Origin: Variovorax paradoxus
GTDB taxonomy: Bacteria; Pseudomonadota; Gammaproteobacteria; Burkholderiales; Burkholderiaceae_C
Direction: 5' to 3'
DNA length: 64,000 nucleotides
Assembly (NCBI RefSeq): GCF_024734665.1
Contig: NZ_CP102931.1
Location: 866,001 to 930,000, forward strand
Position numbers and translations under genes: made by a program
Part shown: one piece after another, positions 25,184 to 33,844 of the stretch
Position numbering within the stretch: position 1 is the first letter of the stretch
How the letters are laid out: each line of letters starts with the position of its first letter
Notes under the pieces: generated by a model
Database searches by the model: none
Told to the model about the DNA's origin: nothing
The model's input: only the letters and a program-made list of their open reading frames with translations

Positions 25184-26344
25184 TCAGCGCAAGACCCGTT
25201 TCGAGGCACCAACGATCGTCAGCTCGACATAGCTCGATCCGTTGTGGCTGCGGTCGGAAAAGCGCACCACGTACCCGCCGAGATCGAGCTCGCGAAGCCC
25301 TTCGAGGCCTCGCACGAGGCTCTCGCGCGTCGGGGACGGGCCAGCCTGCTGCAATCCTTCGACGAGCACCTTGGCGGACACGAAGCCCTCCATGTGGTTG
25401 TAGCCGACCTCCACTGCCTTGCGGCTCGCAAGGTCGGAGAGCTCGCGCGCAAGCTTTGTGGCGTTGCCCCACGGGTAGGGCATCACCTGGGCGATGGCGA
25501 CTCCCTTGCTGCGATCGCCAAGGGCCTGAATCAGTTGCTGGGAACTGACCACGGACAAGGCATAGAACTGCGCGCTGGCCCCGGACGATTGATAGGCCGC
25601 GATGAAGTCGCTCGTGACCTTGCCTGCCGTGGCCAGGATGATCACCGGCGGCCTGGAGCGCGCGAGGTCTTGCGCCGCCTCTTGCAGCCTACTGCCGTCG
25701 ATCTCCAGCGGCGTTGCTGCCGCAAGTGCCACGCCGCGTTTGGCGGCCGCGCTTTTGACGGCATCGAGTCCTCCCGCGCCGAACGAGTTGTTCAGATAGG
25801 CCACGCCCACGCGATCGATGCCCAGGACGCCGAGGTGCTGCACGATCTTCTCGATCTCGTCCGCATAGCCCGCACGCACGTTGAAAACGTACTTGTCGAG
25901 GCTGCTGCGCAGGACATCGGTTCCGGTGAAGGGCGCGATCAGCGGCACCTTGTACTCCCGCAATACCGGCAGCGCGGCCAGGGTGGTCGGCGTGCCCGCG
26001 AGATTGAAGAGCGCGAAAACGCCATTCTTCTCGATCAGCTGCCGCACGTTTTCTGCCGTGCGCTTGGGGTCGTAGGCATCGTCGAGCGCGACGAGCCTGA
26101 TCTGCCGCCCGTGCACACCGCCCTTGGCATTGACCTGCTCGAAGCACCACCCGGCGCCTTCCTGGAGTTCGCGCGTCAGCGGGGCGAGCGGGCCGCTCAG
26201 CTGGCACGACTGGCCGATCAGGATCTCGGTGTCTGCCTCGGCGCGTGGAGCCGGCGACGCCCATGGCGCGGCAACCAGCGCCGCCGCCCCAGCCCCCATG
26301 GCTTGCAAGGCCCGACGTCGCGTTGCCGTAGCTGCGGTCGTCAC
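25184..26344 (-). CDS. Branched-chain-amino-acid-type ABC substrate-binding protein
   Basis: A 386-residue periplasmic binding protein of the LivJ-like class (type I fold, Peripla_BP_6), opening with EILIGQSCQLSGPLAPL. The leader contains RRR and a long hydrophobic stretch (about 9-35) and may be Tat-dependent. The start is a GTG that overlaps the upstream tannase-family stop (GTGA), so the two genes are translationally coupled. No permease or ATPase gene accompanies it. It may lend specificity to a transporter encoded elsewhere or act in sensing. Ligands of this class near aromatic-ester hydrolases are often aromatic acids. Confidence 0.85.
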   Translation of the reverse strand: MTTAATATRRRALQAMGAGAAALVAAPWASPAPRAEADTEILIGQSCQLSGPLAPLTRELQEGAGWCFEQVNAKGGVHGRQIRLVALDDAYDPKRTAENVRQLIEKNGVFALFNLAGTPTTLAALPVLREYKVPLIAPFTGTDVLRSSLDKYVFNVRAGYADEIEKIVQHLGVLGIDRVGVAYLNNSFGAGGLDAVKSAAAKRGVALAAATPLEIDGSRLQEAAQDLARSRPPVIILATAGKVTSDFIAAYQSSGASAQFYALSVVSSQQLIQALGDRSKGVAIAQVMPYPWGNATKLARELSDLASRKAVEVGYNHMEGFVSAKVLVEGLQQAGPSPTRESLVRGLEGLRELDLGGYVVRFSDRSHNGSSYVELTIVGASKRVLR

Positions 26345-28047
26345 GGCGTGCAGGTGAAGCTGGCCGCAGAGTTGACGTCGCCCGTCCCGTTGTAGCGCGG
26401 ATACTTCGGCGCCTCGCAGACCGGCATCGTGCGGGCCGTGGCGCCCACCCTGAAGTTGTAGGTCAGCTGATCCGGCGCCTTGCTGTTCTCTACCCAGTCG
26501 ACGATGGCGCTGAGCCAGTCGACCTCGGCCAGGTTGCCGCCCGCCCCGTGGGTCGAAGCGGGAACGATGAACATGCGGGCGTTGGTGCGAGGGTCGGTCA
26601 GCCCGAACGTCTTGGCGACACCGGACATGGTGGTGAAGTTGCGAACGTGATCGTTGACCGACAGCAGCGGATCTCCTGCGTCGTGCCACGAGAGCAGCTT
26701 GCGGCCCGACGCCACGTAGGCCGCGATGGCGTTCTTGTCGTGGTCGGCGCCGATGCGTTGAAGGCCGCTGCTGAAGACGTAGTAGTCGCGGTTGATGTCG
26801 AAGCTTGCCAGGTTGGGGGCCGGCGCCGTGCCCGGGGGAGGCGCACCGAACCACAGGGGATCGTTCGTCGCCAGGAACGCGAAACCGCCGCCCAAGCCGC
26901 CATAGCTCGTGACGCCCAGCGCCGGCACGCCGGGAATGGCGGAAGCAGGAGCGAAGTTGGTCCAGTTGTACTTGCTGTACGCGGTAGCGCCGGTGGCCAG
27001 CGTCAGGTCGCCGAGCAGGCCCGCGAGCGTGGGAACCTGCGCAGCCGACAGGCACAGGGTGGGGTCGGCATTCGCGCCGGGCTGGCCGCATTGCAGCGAC
27101 GCGGCGGGGAGGGTGCACGCGCCGGGGTTGGCGAGGTAGCCATCGGTCGCGCCGTCGCTGGCGTCGCAGGCTGTCACTGCGGCTGTGTAGGCGGCGGCGT
27201 ACTGGGCAGGAGTGATTTCGGCTGGCGTGGCCACCTTCGCGGCCGTGTTCATCAGGCCAGTGACGGCCCCGCCCATGTCCATGGTTTCACAGCCGGCGAC
27301 GATGCCATCGAACTCCTGGGGCCAGCGCTGCGCTGCGATGTAGGCGTTGCGGCCGCCGTTGGAACATCCGTTGAAGTAGCTGTGCGTCGGCGCCTTGCCG
27401 AAGAAGGCCCTGGCGACGGCCTTGCCGAAACGCACCGTGGTGCCTCCCGCGGCGTACGCGTAGTCGACGGCCGACTGCTGGCCATCGGGCGTGCCGCTTG
27501 CCCAGACGCCCGGCGCCGCCTGCGCAGGAACACTGGCCCGGTTGCCTCCGTTCGATGCCGCGTACACCGCGCCCTTCAGGGCGAGCGTGGGGTCGACCGC
27601 GGTCACGGCACCGCCCGCGTCCTTCGTCACAACAGAGGCGATGCGTCCGTCGAAGCCACCGCCGCCCTGCTGCCAGTAGCGTCCGGTCCAGTTGTCCGGC
27701 ACATCGATCTCGATGTCGAGGAAGGGCGCGCGCGTGCCGAGCACTTGGCAAAAGCCCGACGAATAGATCGGCGCCTTCGCCTCGAAGCGCGCAGTGCCCG
27801 TGACGGTCACGCCCTCGATGACCTGTCCGGTGAGCGCGTTGCAGGTGGCCTTGAGTTGCTCGGCGGTGGGCCCCGCAGGCGGCGGCGGTGCAGGGGGCGC
27901 AGGAGCAGGCGCGGGCGCAGGAACGATCGGCAGAAAGCCACCGCCTCCTCCTCCCCCGCCGCCTCCGCAGGCTTGCAGGGCCAGGCCCGCAGCCAGCAGC
28001 AAGCCCTTCGGCAGCAGGGCTCGGGGGACACGTTTTTCGTCGCGCAT
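26341..28047 (-). CDS. Tannase/feruloyl-esterase-family lipoprotein
   Basis: A 568-residue exported esterase of the tannase family, which cleaves esters of phenolic acids. The leader ends in a lipobox LQAC (C27) and is followed by ten glycines (28-37) and a Pro/Ala linker (about 40-60). The nucleophile is S229 in NGCSNGGRNAY; HDAGDP and STHGAGG near residues 460 and 500 carry the likely acid and base. The ATG at 28047 has GGAGA 6 bases upstream and is preferred over an in-frame TTG 12 bases earlier. It is divergent from the TetR gene at 28260. Confidence 0.87.
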   Translation of the reverse strand: MRDEKRVPRALLPKGLLLAAGLALQACGGGGGGGGGGFLPIVPAPAPAPAPPAPPPPAGPTAEQLKATCNALTGQVIEGVTVTGTARFEAKAPIYSSGFCQVLGTRAPFLDIEIDVPDNWTGRYWQQGGGGFDGRIASVVTKDAGGAVTAVDPTLALKGAVYAASNGGNRASVPAQAAPGVWASGTPDGQQSAVDYAYAAGGTTVRFGKAVARAFFGKAPTHSYFNGCSNGGRNAYIAAQRWPQEFDGIVAGCETMDMGGAVTGLMNTAAKVATPAEITPAQYAAAYTAAVTACDASDGATDGYLANPGACTLPAASLQCGQPGANADPTLCLSAAQVPTLAGLLGDLTLATGATAYSKYNWTNFAPASAIPGVPALGVTSYGGLGGGFAFLATNDPLWFGAPPPGTAPAPNLASFDINRDYYVFSSGLQRIGADHDKNAIAAYVASGRKLLSWHDAGDPLLSVNDHVRNFTTMSGVAKTFGLTDPRTNARMFIVPASTHGAGGNLAEVDWLSAIVDWVENSKAPDQLTYNFRVGATARTMPVCEAPKYPRYNGTGDVNSAASFTCTP

Positions 28048-28071
28048 GGTCGTCTCCAATGTTTGTTTTGT

Positions 28072-28089
28072 GCACCGGATATCCGGTGC
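28072..28089. promoter_or_regulatory. 18-bp perfect palindrome upstream of the tannase-family gene
   Basis: GCACCGGATATCCGGTGC is an uninterrupted perfect palindrome located 25 bp upstream of the start codon at 28047. It probably lies within the promoter or 5-prime leader of the esterase gene and is a candidate operator or a short RNA hairpin. Confidence 0.55.
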
Positions 28090-28122
28090 CTCTCGTTGGG
28101 TCGGGTGATCGTCAAGATGCAG

Positions 28123-28136
28123 ACCGACCGGTCGGT
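28123..28136. promoter_or_regulatory. TetR-type operator
   Basis: ACCGACCGGTCGGT is a perfect 14-bp palindrome with the ACCGACNGGTCGGT-like look of many TetR-family operators. It lies in the 212-bp region between the esterase gene and the divergent TetR gene at 28260, which probably binds it and controls both directions. Confidence 0.65.
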
Positions 28137-28259
28137 AATGGGTTGGGCGAGACTAACGCAGGAGCGCGAATACAGGCAAGCGGCGAAAGCTCGGGACTAA
28201 CCCCTAAGATCGGCGATCGCGCTGCCGCCGCCTGGCGCAGGGCTCATCCATCCCGACCC

Positions 28260-28886
28260 ATGACCGTTGACTCCCCCTCTTCCCGCCCGGGCGACCAGCG
28301 CAGCCTGATCGCCAGGAGCGCCGCCGAGCTGTTCGCCCGCAAGGGCTACGCAGCGACGTCGATGAACGAGATCGCCGAAGCCAGCCATCTGTCCAAGCCC
28401 GGCCTGTACCACCACTTCAAGGACAAGGCCGAGGTGCTGTTCTATATCGCGCACGGCCATGTCTCGCGCCTGGTCGACATCGTGACGGGCGTGGAGGCGC
28501 TGGACCTCGCCGCCGAGCAGCGGCTGCCCGAGCTGATCGAGGCGTTCATGCTCGAGTACGCGGAGGCGCAGAACGAGCACCGCGTGCTCACTGAAGACGT
28601 GCGCTTCCTGGACCCTGAGGCGCAAGCCCGCGTGCTCGACAAGGAGCGCACGGTGGTGCGGGTGTTTGCCGACGCCATCGCCGCGTCACGCCCGGACCTG
28701 CACGACGCGCAGCTTCACAAGCTGCTGACGATGTTCCTGTTCGGCATGCTCAACTGGATGTTCACCTGGTTCCGCCCCGAGGGGCGCTTCACCTACGAGC
28801 AGATGGTGCCGATCGCGACTCAGCTGTTCGTCAACGGCATCTCAGGGATGGACATCGAGCCACGGAAGACAACGCGCAAACAGTAG
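28260..28886 (+). CDS. TetR-family regulator of the tannase-type operon
   Basis: A 208-residue TetR-family regulator. The helix-turn-helix lies at about 15-62 (LFARKGYAATSMNEIAEAS, then KPGLYHHFKDK) and the ligand-binding domain at about 80-200. The start at 28260 gives a short hydrophilic N-terminus; an in-frame extension to 27888 reads back into the divergent gene. It probably represses the esterase/binding-protein pair through the palindromes at 28072 and 28123, with release by an aromatic or acyl ligand. Confidence 0.88.
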   Translation: MTVDSPSSRPGDQRSLIARSAAELFARKGYAATSMNEIAEASHLSKPGLYHHFKDKAEVLFYIAHGHVSRLVDIVTGVEALDLAAEQRLPELIEAFMLEYAEAQNEHRVLTEDVRFLDPEAQARVLDKERTVVRVFADAIAASRPDLHDAQLHKLLTMFLFGMLNWMFTWFRPEGRFTYEQMVPIATQLFVNGISGMDIEPRKTTRKQ

Positions 28887-28965
28887 CGCGAGCAACTCGA
28901 GACCAATCTCTTCGGGATGCTGCACATGAGCCGGGCCTTCGCCGGATACGGCGTCCCGCCGTGAC

Positions 28966-31530
28966 TCAATAGACATCGCGGCGATAGCGGCCCTGCGCGA
29001 CCAGGTCGTCGAAGACCTGCTCACCCAGAGCCTCGCGCAGCGCCGAATCGACGCCCGGGGCCATGCCTTCGAGGCTGCCGCATACATAGATCACGGCACG
29101 CTCGGCAACCCATTGCCGCAGCGCATCGGCAGCTTCGCGCAACTGGTCTTGCACGTACCGGCGCTGGGCTTGGTCGCGAGAGAACACCAGGTCGATGCGC
29201 TCCAGCGCTCCGGCGGCCTGCCATTGCGCGATGTCCGTGGCGCAGAAGGAATCGTGTGCGGTGTTCCGCTCGCCGTAGACCAGCCAGTTGCGCCCGTGTC
29301 CCCGCCGCACGCGTTCGCGAAGATGCGCGCGCAGGCCTGCAAAGCCGGAACCGTTGCCGATGAAGATGCACGGCATCTCGTCGTCGACCAGCGCAAAACC
29401 GGGATTGGGCAGCAGGCGCAACTCGATGGCGGTGTCTGTCGGGGCCGAGGCGGTCAGCCAGCCTGATGCGATGCCAAGTCCGCCATCGTGGCGGACCTGG
29501 CGCACCAGCAATTGCACGCAGCCGTCCGCCGCAATCGATGCCACCGAGTAGCTGCGCGGCGCCAGCGGCACCAGTGTGTCGGCCAGCGCCTGCGCGGTTG
29601 CAGGGGGTGTTGCTGCCGCAAGCGTGCTGCGAGACAGGGCATCTTCGAGCGTGCACTCATGGCCATCGAAGCGGACGGGTGTTCGTCCGTCGATCCCGGC
29701 GTCGCGCAGGAACCGCTCGACTGCGGGGCCAGCCTGGCGCGGCAGCAGTTCGACGAGTGCGCCTGGCGCCCAGGTTGCCGAATCGGGGCGGGCCAGTTCG
29801 ATCTCGAAGAGGGGCGCGCCTTGACTGCCTGCGTTGAGCAGCGTGCGACGCGCGAGGCGCCACGGCTCGAAGGGCGCCACCTTCGGCTGGTGCGTTTGCC
29901 ATGTGTCGACCTGCACCGCGAACGCTTCGGCCAGCGACTGCTGCCAGCGCGCGAGGGCGCCGGCATCGCCGTTGCTCACCTCGATCATCGGGAACAGCGC
30001 CTGCGCGCCATGGCCGCGCAGATCGTGGTCGAGCGCTCTGCCGAAGCCGCAGAAGTTGGCGTAGTGCCTGTCGCCCAGAGCGAGCAACCCGTAGCGCACG
30101 TGCTGCAAGCCGGAACCGGTCTGTCGCGCGAACTGGCGTGCAAAGGCGCCCAGGCTGTCCGGCGGATCGCCGTCGCCGAAGGTGCTGGCCACCAGCAGCA
30201 CCTTGCGGTAGCGCTGCAGCGCATCCACGCTCAGGCGAACCAGTGGCTGCAGCACCACTGCGACGCCAGCCGATTGCAGCACCGCCGCCGTCTGCAGCGC
30301 GATGCGCTCCGCGTGGCCGGTTTGCGTCGCGAAGGTGAGCAGCACGGGCTCGGCGCCGCGGCCGGCCGGTTGCAGGGTGGGGCTGAGGCGTGCGCGTTCG
30401 TCGCGCACTGCCCGCTTCGTGCGTCGGCGTCCGAGATAGAGCATCCATCCGGTGATCGCGAACAGCGACAGCCCCAGGCTGCTGAGCGTCATCACGATAC
30501 GGCCGGGCAGGCCCCAGTAGGTTCCCATGTGCAGCGGATAGATGCTGTTGACCAGTCGGCCCGCCAACGGCTTGTCGGCATAGCGTTCATGCTGCGTGGC
30601 TTCACCGGTGACGGCATCGAGATAGAGACGGTTGCGCGCTCGCTCGTGTTCGGGGTTGGCACGCAGGTAGGTCGCTTCGATCTGCGTTGCGTTGCGCGTG
30701 GGCATGCGCAGCGTGGCCAGGCTCCAGTCGCCGTTGGTTTCCTGCAGGAAGGATTGCCACACCCGTTGCAGGTCGGGCTTGGGTGCAGCAGCCGTCTTGG
30801 CCTGTGCGCCGCCGGCCTGCATGCGTTGCGTGCGGACCATGCGACCTTCGCCTGCTGCGTTGTCGATCAGCGTTCGCACACCATCGAAGCCCCAGTAGAG
30901 GCCCGTCAGGCTGGAGGCCAGGTACGCCAGCAGTGCAATGGTGCCGACCACCGCATGCAGGTTCCAGAGGAATGCGCGACCGGTGAGTGCGAAGTCGAGC
31001 TTCAGCCAGGCCCGCCAGGCAAGCGGCCGGCGTGGCCAGCGCAGATAGAGGCCCGACAACGCCAGGATCAGCAGGCCCGTGGCCAGGGTACCGGTGACGG
31101 GCTTGCCCGTGTCGCTGGGCAGCAGCAGCCATCGGTGCAGGCTTTCGACAAACTCGAAGAAGGCGTCGCCTTTCGGCTCGGGCAGCAGCTCGGCCGTCCA
31201 TGGATCGACCAGTCGCACTTCGCCCTGGCGCTGGCCTTCCGGTGGGGCGAAATTGACGCGTGCCGGCCGCCCGGGTTCGGCGAACACGGTGAGCGTGCCG
31301 ATCCGGCGCTTTGGATGCGCCGCCTGCAACTGCTGCGCCAGTGCAGCGGGCAACAGCGCCACCGCACCGCTTGGGTTGGGTGCGTGGCGCAGTTCGGGAT
31401 TGATCGCGTCGATGATCTCGGCGCGGAAGGAGAGCGTGGCTCCGGTCAGCCCGATCAGCACGAGCACGGACCCGGCTGTGATGCCGATGAACCAGTGGAT
31501 CTGGAACCAGGCGCGCCTCAGGAGGGCCAT
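28966..31530 (-). CDS. PepSY-domain membrane protein fused to flavodoxin and FNR-type reductase (ferric reductase)
   Basis: An 854-residue inner-membrane oxidoreductase. The N-terminal PepSY-associated region (about 1-370) has four hydrophobic helices. A flavodoxin domain follows (about 395-540; TFATQTGHAERIA, ASTFGDGDPPDSLG, LALGDRHYANFCGFG) and then a sulfite-reductase-like FAD/NADPH module (about 560-854; RSYSVAS, FIGNGSGFAGLRAHL, YVCGSLEGMA). It should pass electrons from NADPH to an extracytoplasmic acceptor such as a ferric siderophore. It starts 63 bp after the TonB receptor gene and is presumably co-transcribed with it under Fur control. Confidence 0.9.
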   Translation of the reverse strand: MALLRRAWFQIHWFIGITAGSVLVLIGLTGATLSFRAEIIDAINPELRHAPNPSGAVALLPAALAQQLQAAHPKRRIGTLTVFAEPGRPARVNFAPPEGQRQGEVRLVDPWTAELLPEPKGDAFFEFVESLHRWLLLPSDTGKPVTGTLATGLLILALSGLYLRWPRRPLAWRAWLKLDFALTGRAFLWNLHAVVGTIALLAYLASSLTGLYWGFDGVRTLIDNAAGEGRMVRTQRMQAGGAQAKTAAAPKPDLQRVWQSFLQETNGDWSLATLRMPTRNATQIEATYLRANPEHERARNRLYLDAVTGEATQHERYADKPLAGRLVNSIYPLHMGTYWGLPGRIVMTLSSLGLSLFAITGWMLYLGRRRTKRAVRDERARLSPTLQPAGRGAEPVLLTFATQTGHAERIALQTAAVLQSAGVAVVLQPLVRLSVDALQRYRKVLLVASTFGDGDPPDSLGAFARQFARQTGSGLQHVRYGLLALGDRHYANFCGFGRALDHDLRGHGAQALFPMIEVSNGDAGALARWQQSLAEAFAVQVDTWQTHQPKVAPFEPWRLARRTLLNAGSQGAPLFEIELARPDSATWAPGALVELLPRQAGPAVERFLRDAGIDGRTPVRFDGHECTLEDALSRSTLAAATPPATAQALADTLVPLAPRSYSVASIAADGCVQLLVRQVRHDGGLGIASGWLTASAPTDTAIELRLLPNPGFALVDDEMPCIFIGNGSGFAGLRAHLRERVRRGHGRNWLVYGERNTAHDSFCATDIAQWQAAGALERIDLVFSRDQAQRRYVQDQLREAADALRQWVAERAVIYVCGSLEGMAPGVDSALREALGEQVFDDLVAQGRYRRDVY

Positions 31531-31582
31531 GTCGAGAAGTGGGGTTGGAGCCGCCGTGGGGGCGGCCGGGTTGTTGTTGGTG

Positions 31583-31604
31583 TCAGAGATCGATCAGAGA
31601 TCGA
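31583..31604. repeat. 11-bp tandem duplication at the end of the TonB receptor gene
   Basis: TCAGAGATCGA occurs twice in a row (31583-31593 and 31594-31604). The duplication spans the stop codon of the receptor gene, so the last codons and stop are repeated immediately downstream. It does not change the protein. Confidence 0.8.
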
Positions 31605-33714
31605 TCTTCAGCGTTGCCTTGACCGAGCGCGGCGTTCCAACGGCCAGCCGCGTGCCGGCCGCCGCCCAGTAGCGCTTGTCGGCGACGTTGTCGATGTTGA
31701 TCTGCCACAGGGTGCGCTTGCCGAACAGCTGCGTGACGTAGCGGGCGCCCAGGCCGAAGATGGTGTTTCCGCCGATGAACGCCTGGTTCAGGTCGTCCAC
31801 CGGGCGCCGCCCCGTGTAGTAGGCCCCGCCATTGACCGACAGGCCCGGCACCGCCGCGATGTCGTACGAGAGGAAGGCGCTGGCCGTCTGCTTGGCGGTG
31901 TTCTCGGGCATCTTGCCGTTGTACTGCGCGTTGATGTCGCGGAACTCGGCGTTGAGCGATTGGGCCGAGAGCTGCCACGCGAGTGCACGGGTCAGGCGGC
32001 CCTGTGCCGAGAGTTCGAGGCCGCGGTAGCGCTGCCGTCCGTCGGCCACGAAGGTGTTGGCGCTGTTGGTGTAGGCGCCCGGGCGCTCGATGTCGAACAG
32101 GGCGCCGGACAGCAGCATGCCGCCACTGGTGAGCCAGCGCAGGCCGATTTCTTTCTGCTTGCTCACGCCGGGTGGCATGTGGGCGTTCTGGTTGGTGGTG
32201 CCGGCAGGCGCAATTTCGCCTTCCTCTACGCCTTGTGCGTATGACACGTAGCCCACCAGGTCGGGCGTGAACTTGTAGCTGAGCGCCGCGAGCGGCGTGG
32301 TCTTGCGCACGTCGAAGGCGATCAGGGGGATCGTGGCGCTCGCGCCCTGCGTGCTCTCGAAGTGCGTATGGCGCGCACCGACCACCAACTGCCATTGCGG
32401 CGAGAAGGTGATGCGGTCGAGTGCGTAGAGGCCCAGTTCCTTGCTGTCCTGTGCCCCGGTGGTGGGCCGCGTCGGGAGCGCGGTCAGCGGCAGGTAGCCG
32501 ATGACGACCGGGTTGTACAGGTTCTGCGCGGTGCTCGCGCCGCCGTAGTTGCGCTGGTAGATCGGGTCCTGCGTTTTCTTGCTCTGCGCGGCGCCGATGG
32601 TGAGTTCGTGCTGCAAGCTGCCGGTCGAGAACGTGCCGAACAGCTCGGTGCGGAACAGGTCGGAGGTCTGCTTCAGGCTCTGGTCGTTGCCGGTGATGCG
32701 GCCTGCGCCGGTCCGCACGTTGTAGTTGCTGAAGCTGGCGAGTCTGCGGTCGCGCTCGGCTTCGGAGTGCCCGGCTTCCACCGTCAGCGCCCAGTTGTCG
32801 CTGAGCGAATAGTCGGCGCGCAACTGGGTGTTGGTGACTTCGGCGTCGAAGACTGCCCAGGCCGGGCCCAGCAGCTTGTTCGGGTCGGGCAGGGCGGGCA
32901 GGGTGATCACGCCGTTGACGGCCGCCGGCCTCGTGATGCCAGCCTGCTCGGTGATGCGCTTGCGGTAGTTTTCGACGTCGGCCTTGAGGGTGAGGCGGTT
33001 GTTGACGCGCCAGTCGAAAGCAGCCGACACGAACCTGCGGTTGCCGTCTATGCCGTCGATGTTGGAGCCGACCCGGCCGCCGGCCGCGTTGATTCGCACC
33101 CCGAACTGGTTCTGATCGCCGAACTGGCGCCCGATGTCGGTGGATGCCTGTAGCGAACCCTTGTCGTCGACGGCGAGGCCAACGGAGGTCACCGGTGTGC
33201 TGCCGGCGCGCTTGGTCACCAGGTTGATGATGCCGGCCGGCGTGGTGAAGCCGTAGTAGAGCGCCGAGGCCCCTTTCAGCACCTCGACACGCTCCTTGTT
33301 CTCCATGGGAATCTCGGAGACGTTGGGAATTGCGAGCGAACCGTTGAGCCGGTAGTTCGTCCGGTTTTCGACCGCGATGCCGCGGATCACGAGCTGGTCG
33401 AAGGTGTCGCCGCCGTTCTGCTGGCGCGTGACGCCGGCAGTGTTGCGCAGCACGTCGTAGATACCTGCTGCACCCTGGAGTTCGAACACGTCGCTCGTGA
33501 CCGTGTTGACCGTCGCTGGAACCTCCAGGATGTTGGCGCCCCGGAATGTGCCGGCCTCCACGGTATTCGCGACGAACCCGTTGGTGGCACTGGATTGCAC
33601 CGTGACTGTGCTGAGTTGCCCGGACGCATCGGAAGCGGAGTCGGGCGTCTGTGCGTGAGAGTAAGAAACGGCGCCCGCGAGCGCGAGTGGCGTTGCCAGA
33701 AAGAGCTTGTGCAT
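31594..33714 (-). CDS. TonB-dependent siderophore receptor
   Basis: A 706-residue outer-membrane receptor. It has a signal peptide (about 1-21, ending SYSHAQ), a plug domain (about 50-165; LEVPATVNTVTSDVFELQGA, VEVLKGASALYYGFTTPAGIINLVTK) and a 22-strand barrel that ends in the typical C-terminal aromatic/hydrophobic strand (VKATLKIDL). The pattern is that of the siderophore subgroup (FhuA/FpvA-like). A Fur box lies about 80 bp upstream. The reductase gene downstream would release iron from the imported or periplasmic siderophore. The siderophore itself cannot be named. Confidence 0.93.
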   Translation of the reverse strand: MHKLFLATPLALAGAVSYSHAQTPDSASDASGQLSTVTVQSSATNGFVANTVEAGTFRGANILEVPATVNTVTSDVFELQGAAGIYDVLRNTAGVTRQQNGGDTFDQLVIRGIAVENRTNYRLNGSLAIPNVSEIPMENKERVEVLKGASALYYGFTTPAGIINLVTKRAGSTPVTSVGLAVDDKGSLQASTDIGRQFGDQNQFGVRINAAGGRVGSNIDGIDGNRRFVSAAFDWRVNNRLTLKADVENYRKRITEQAGITRPAAVNGVITLPALPDPNKLLGPAWAVFDAEVTNTQLRADYSLSDNWALTVEAGHSEAERDRRLASFSNYNVRTGAGRITGNDQSLKQTSDLFRTELFGTFSTGSLQHELTIGAAQSKKTQDPIYQRNYGGASTAQNLYNPVVIGYLPLTALPTRPTTGAQDSKELGLYALDRITFSPQWQLVVGARHTHFESTQGASATIPLIAFDVRKTTPLAALSYKFTPDLVGYVSYAQGVEEGEIAPAGTTNQNAHMPPGVSKQKEIGLRWLTSGGMLLSGALFDIERPGAYTNSANTFVADGRQRYRGLELSAQGRLTRALAWQLSAQSLNAEFRDINAQYNGKMPENTAKQTASAFLSYDIAAVPGLSVNGGAYYTGRRPVDDLNQAFIGGNTIFGLGARYVTQLFGKRTLWQINIDNVADKRYWAAAGTRLAVGTPRSVKATLKIDL

Positions 33715-33792
33715 GGGAGCGTGCGAGCCCGCGCCGCGTGGAAGCGCGCAGTACTCAAAGAGAATTCAGGCGAAGTTTATCTCATGCGTACG

Positions 33793-33811
33793 GATGAGAA
33801 TCATTCTCTCT
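33793..33811. promoter_or_regulatory. Fur box upstream of the TonB receptor
   Basis: GATGAGAATCATTCTCTCT contains the perfect inverted repeat GAGAA-TCA-TTCTC (33796-33808) and matches the classical Fur consensus (GATAATGATAATCATTATC) well in its centre. It is about 80 bp upstream of the receptor start at 33714, close to the 3-prime end of the MBL-fold gene. It predicts derepression of receptor and reductase under iron limitation. Confidence 0.75.
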
Positions 33812-33844
33812 TTTGTGCGGGTGTCTTCGAGGCGGAGTTTGCTG

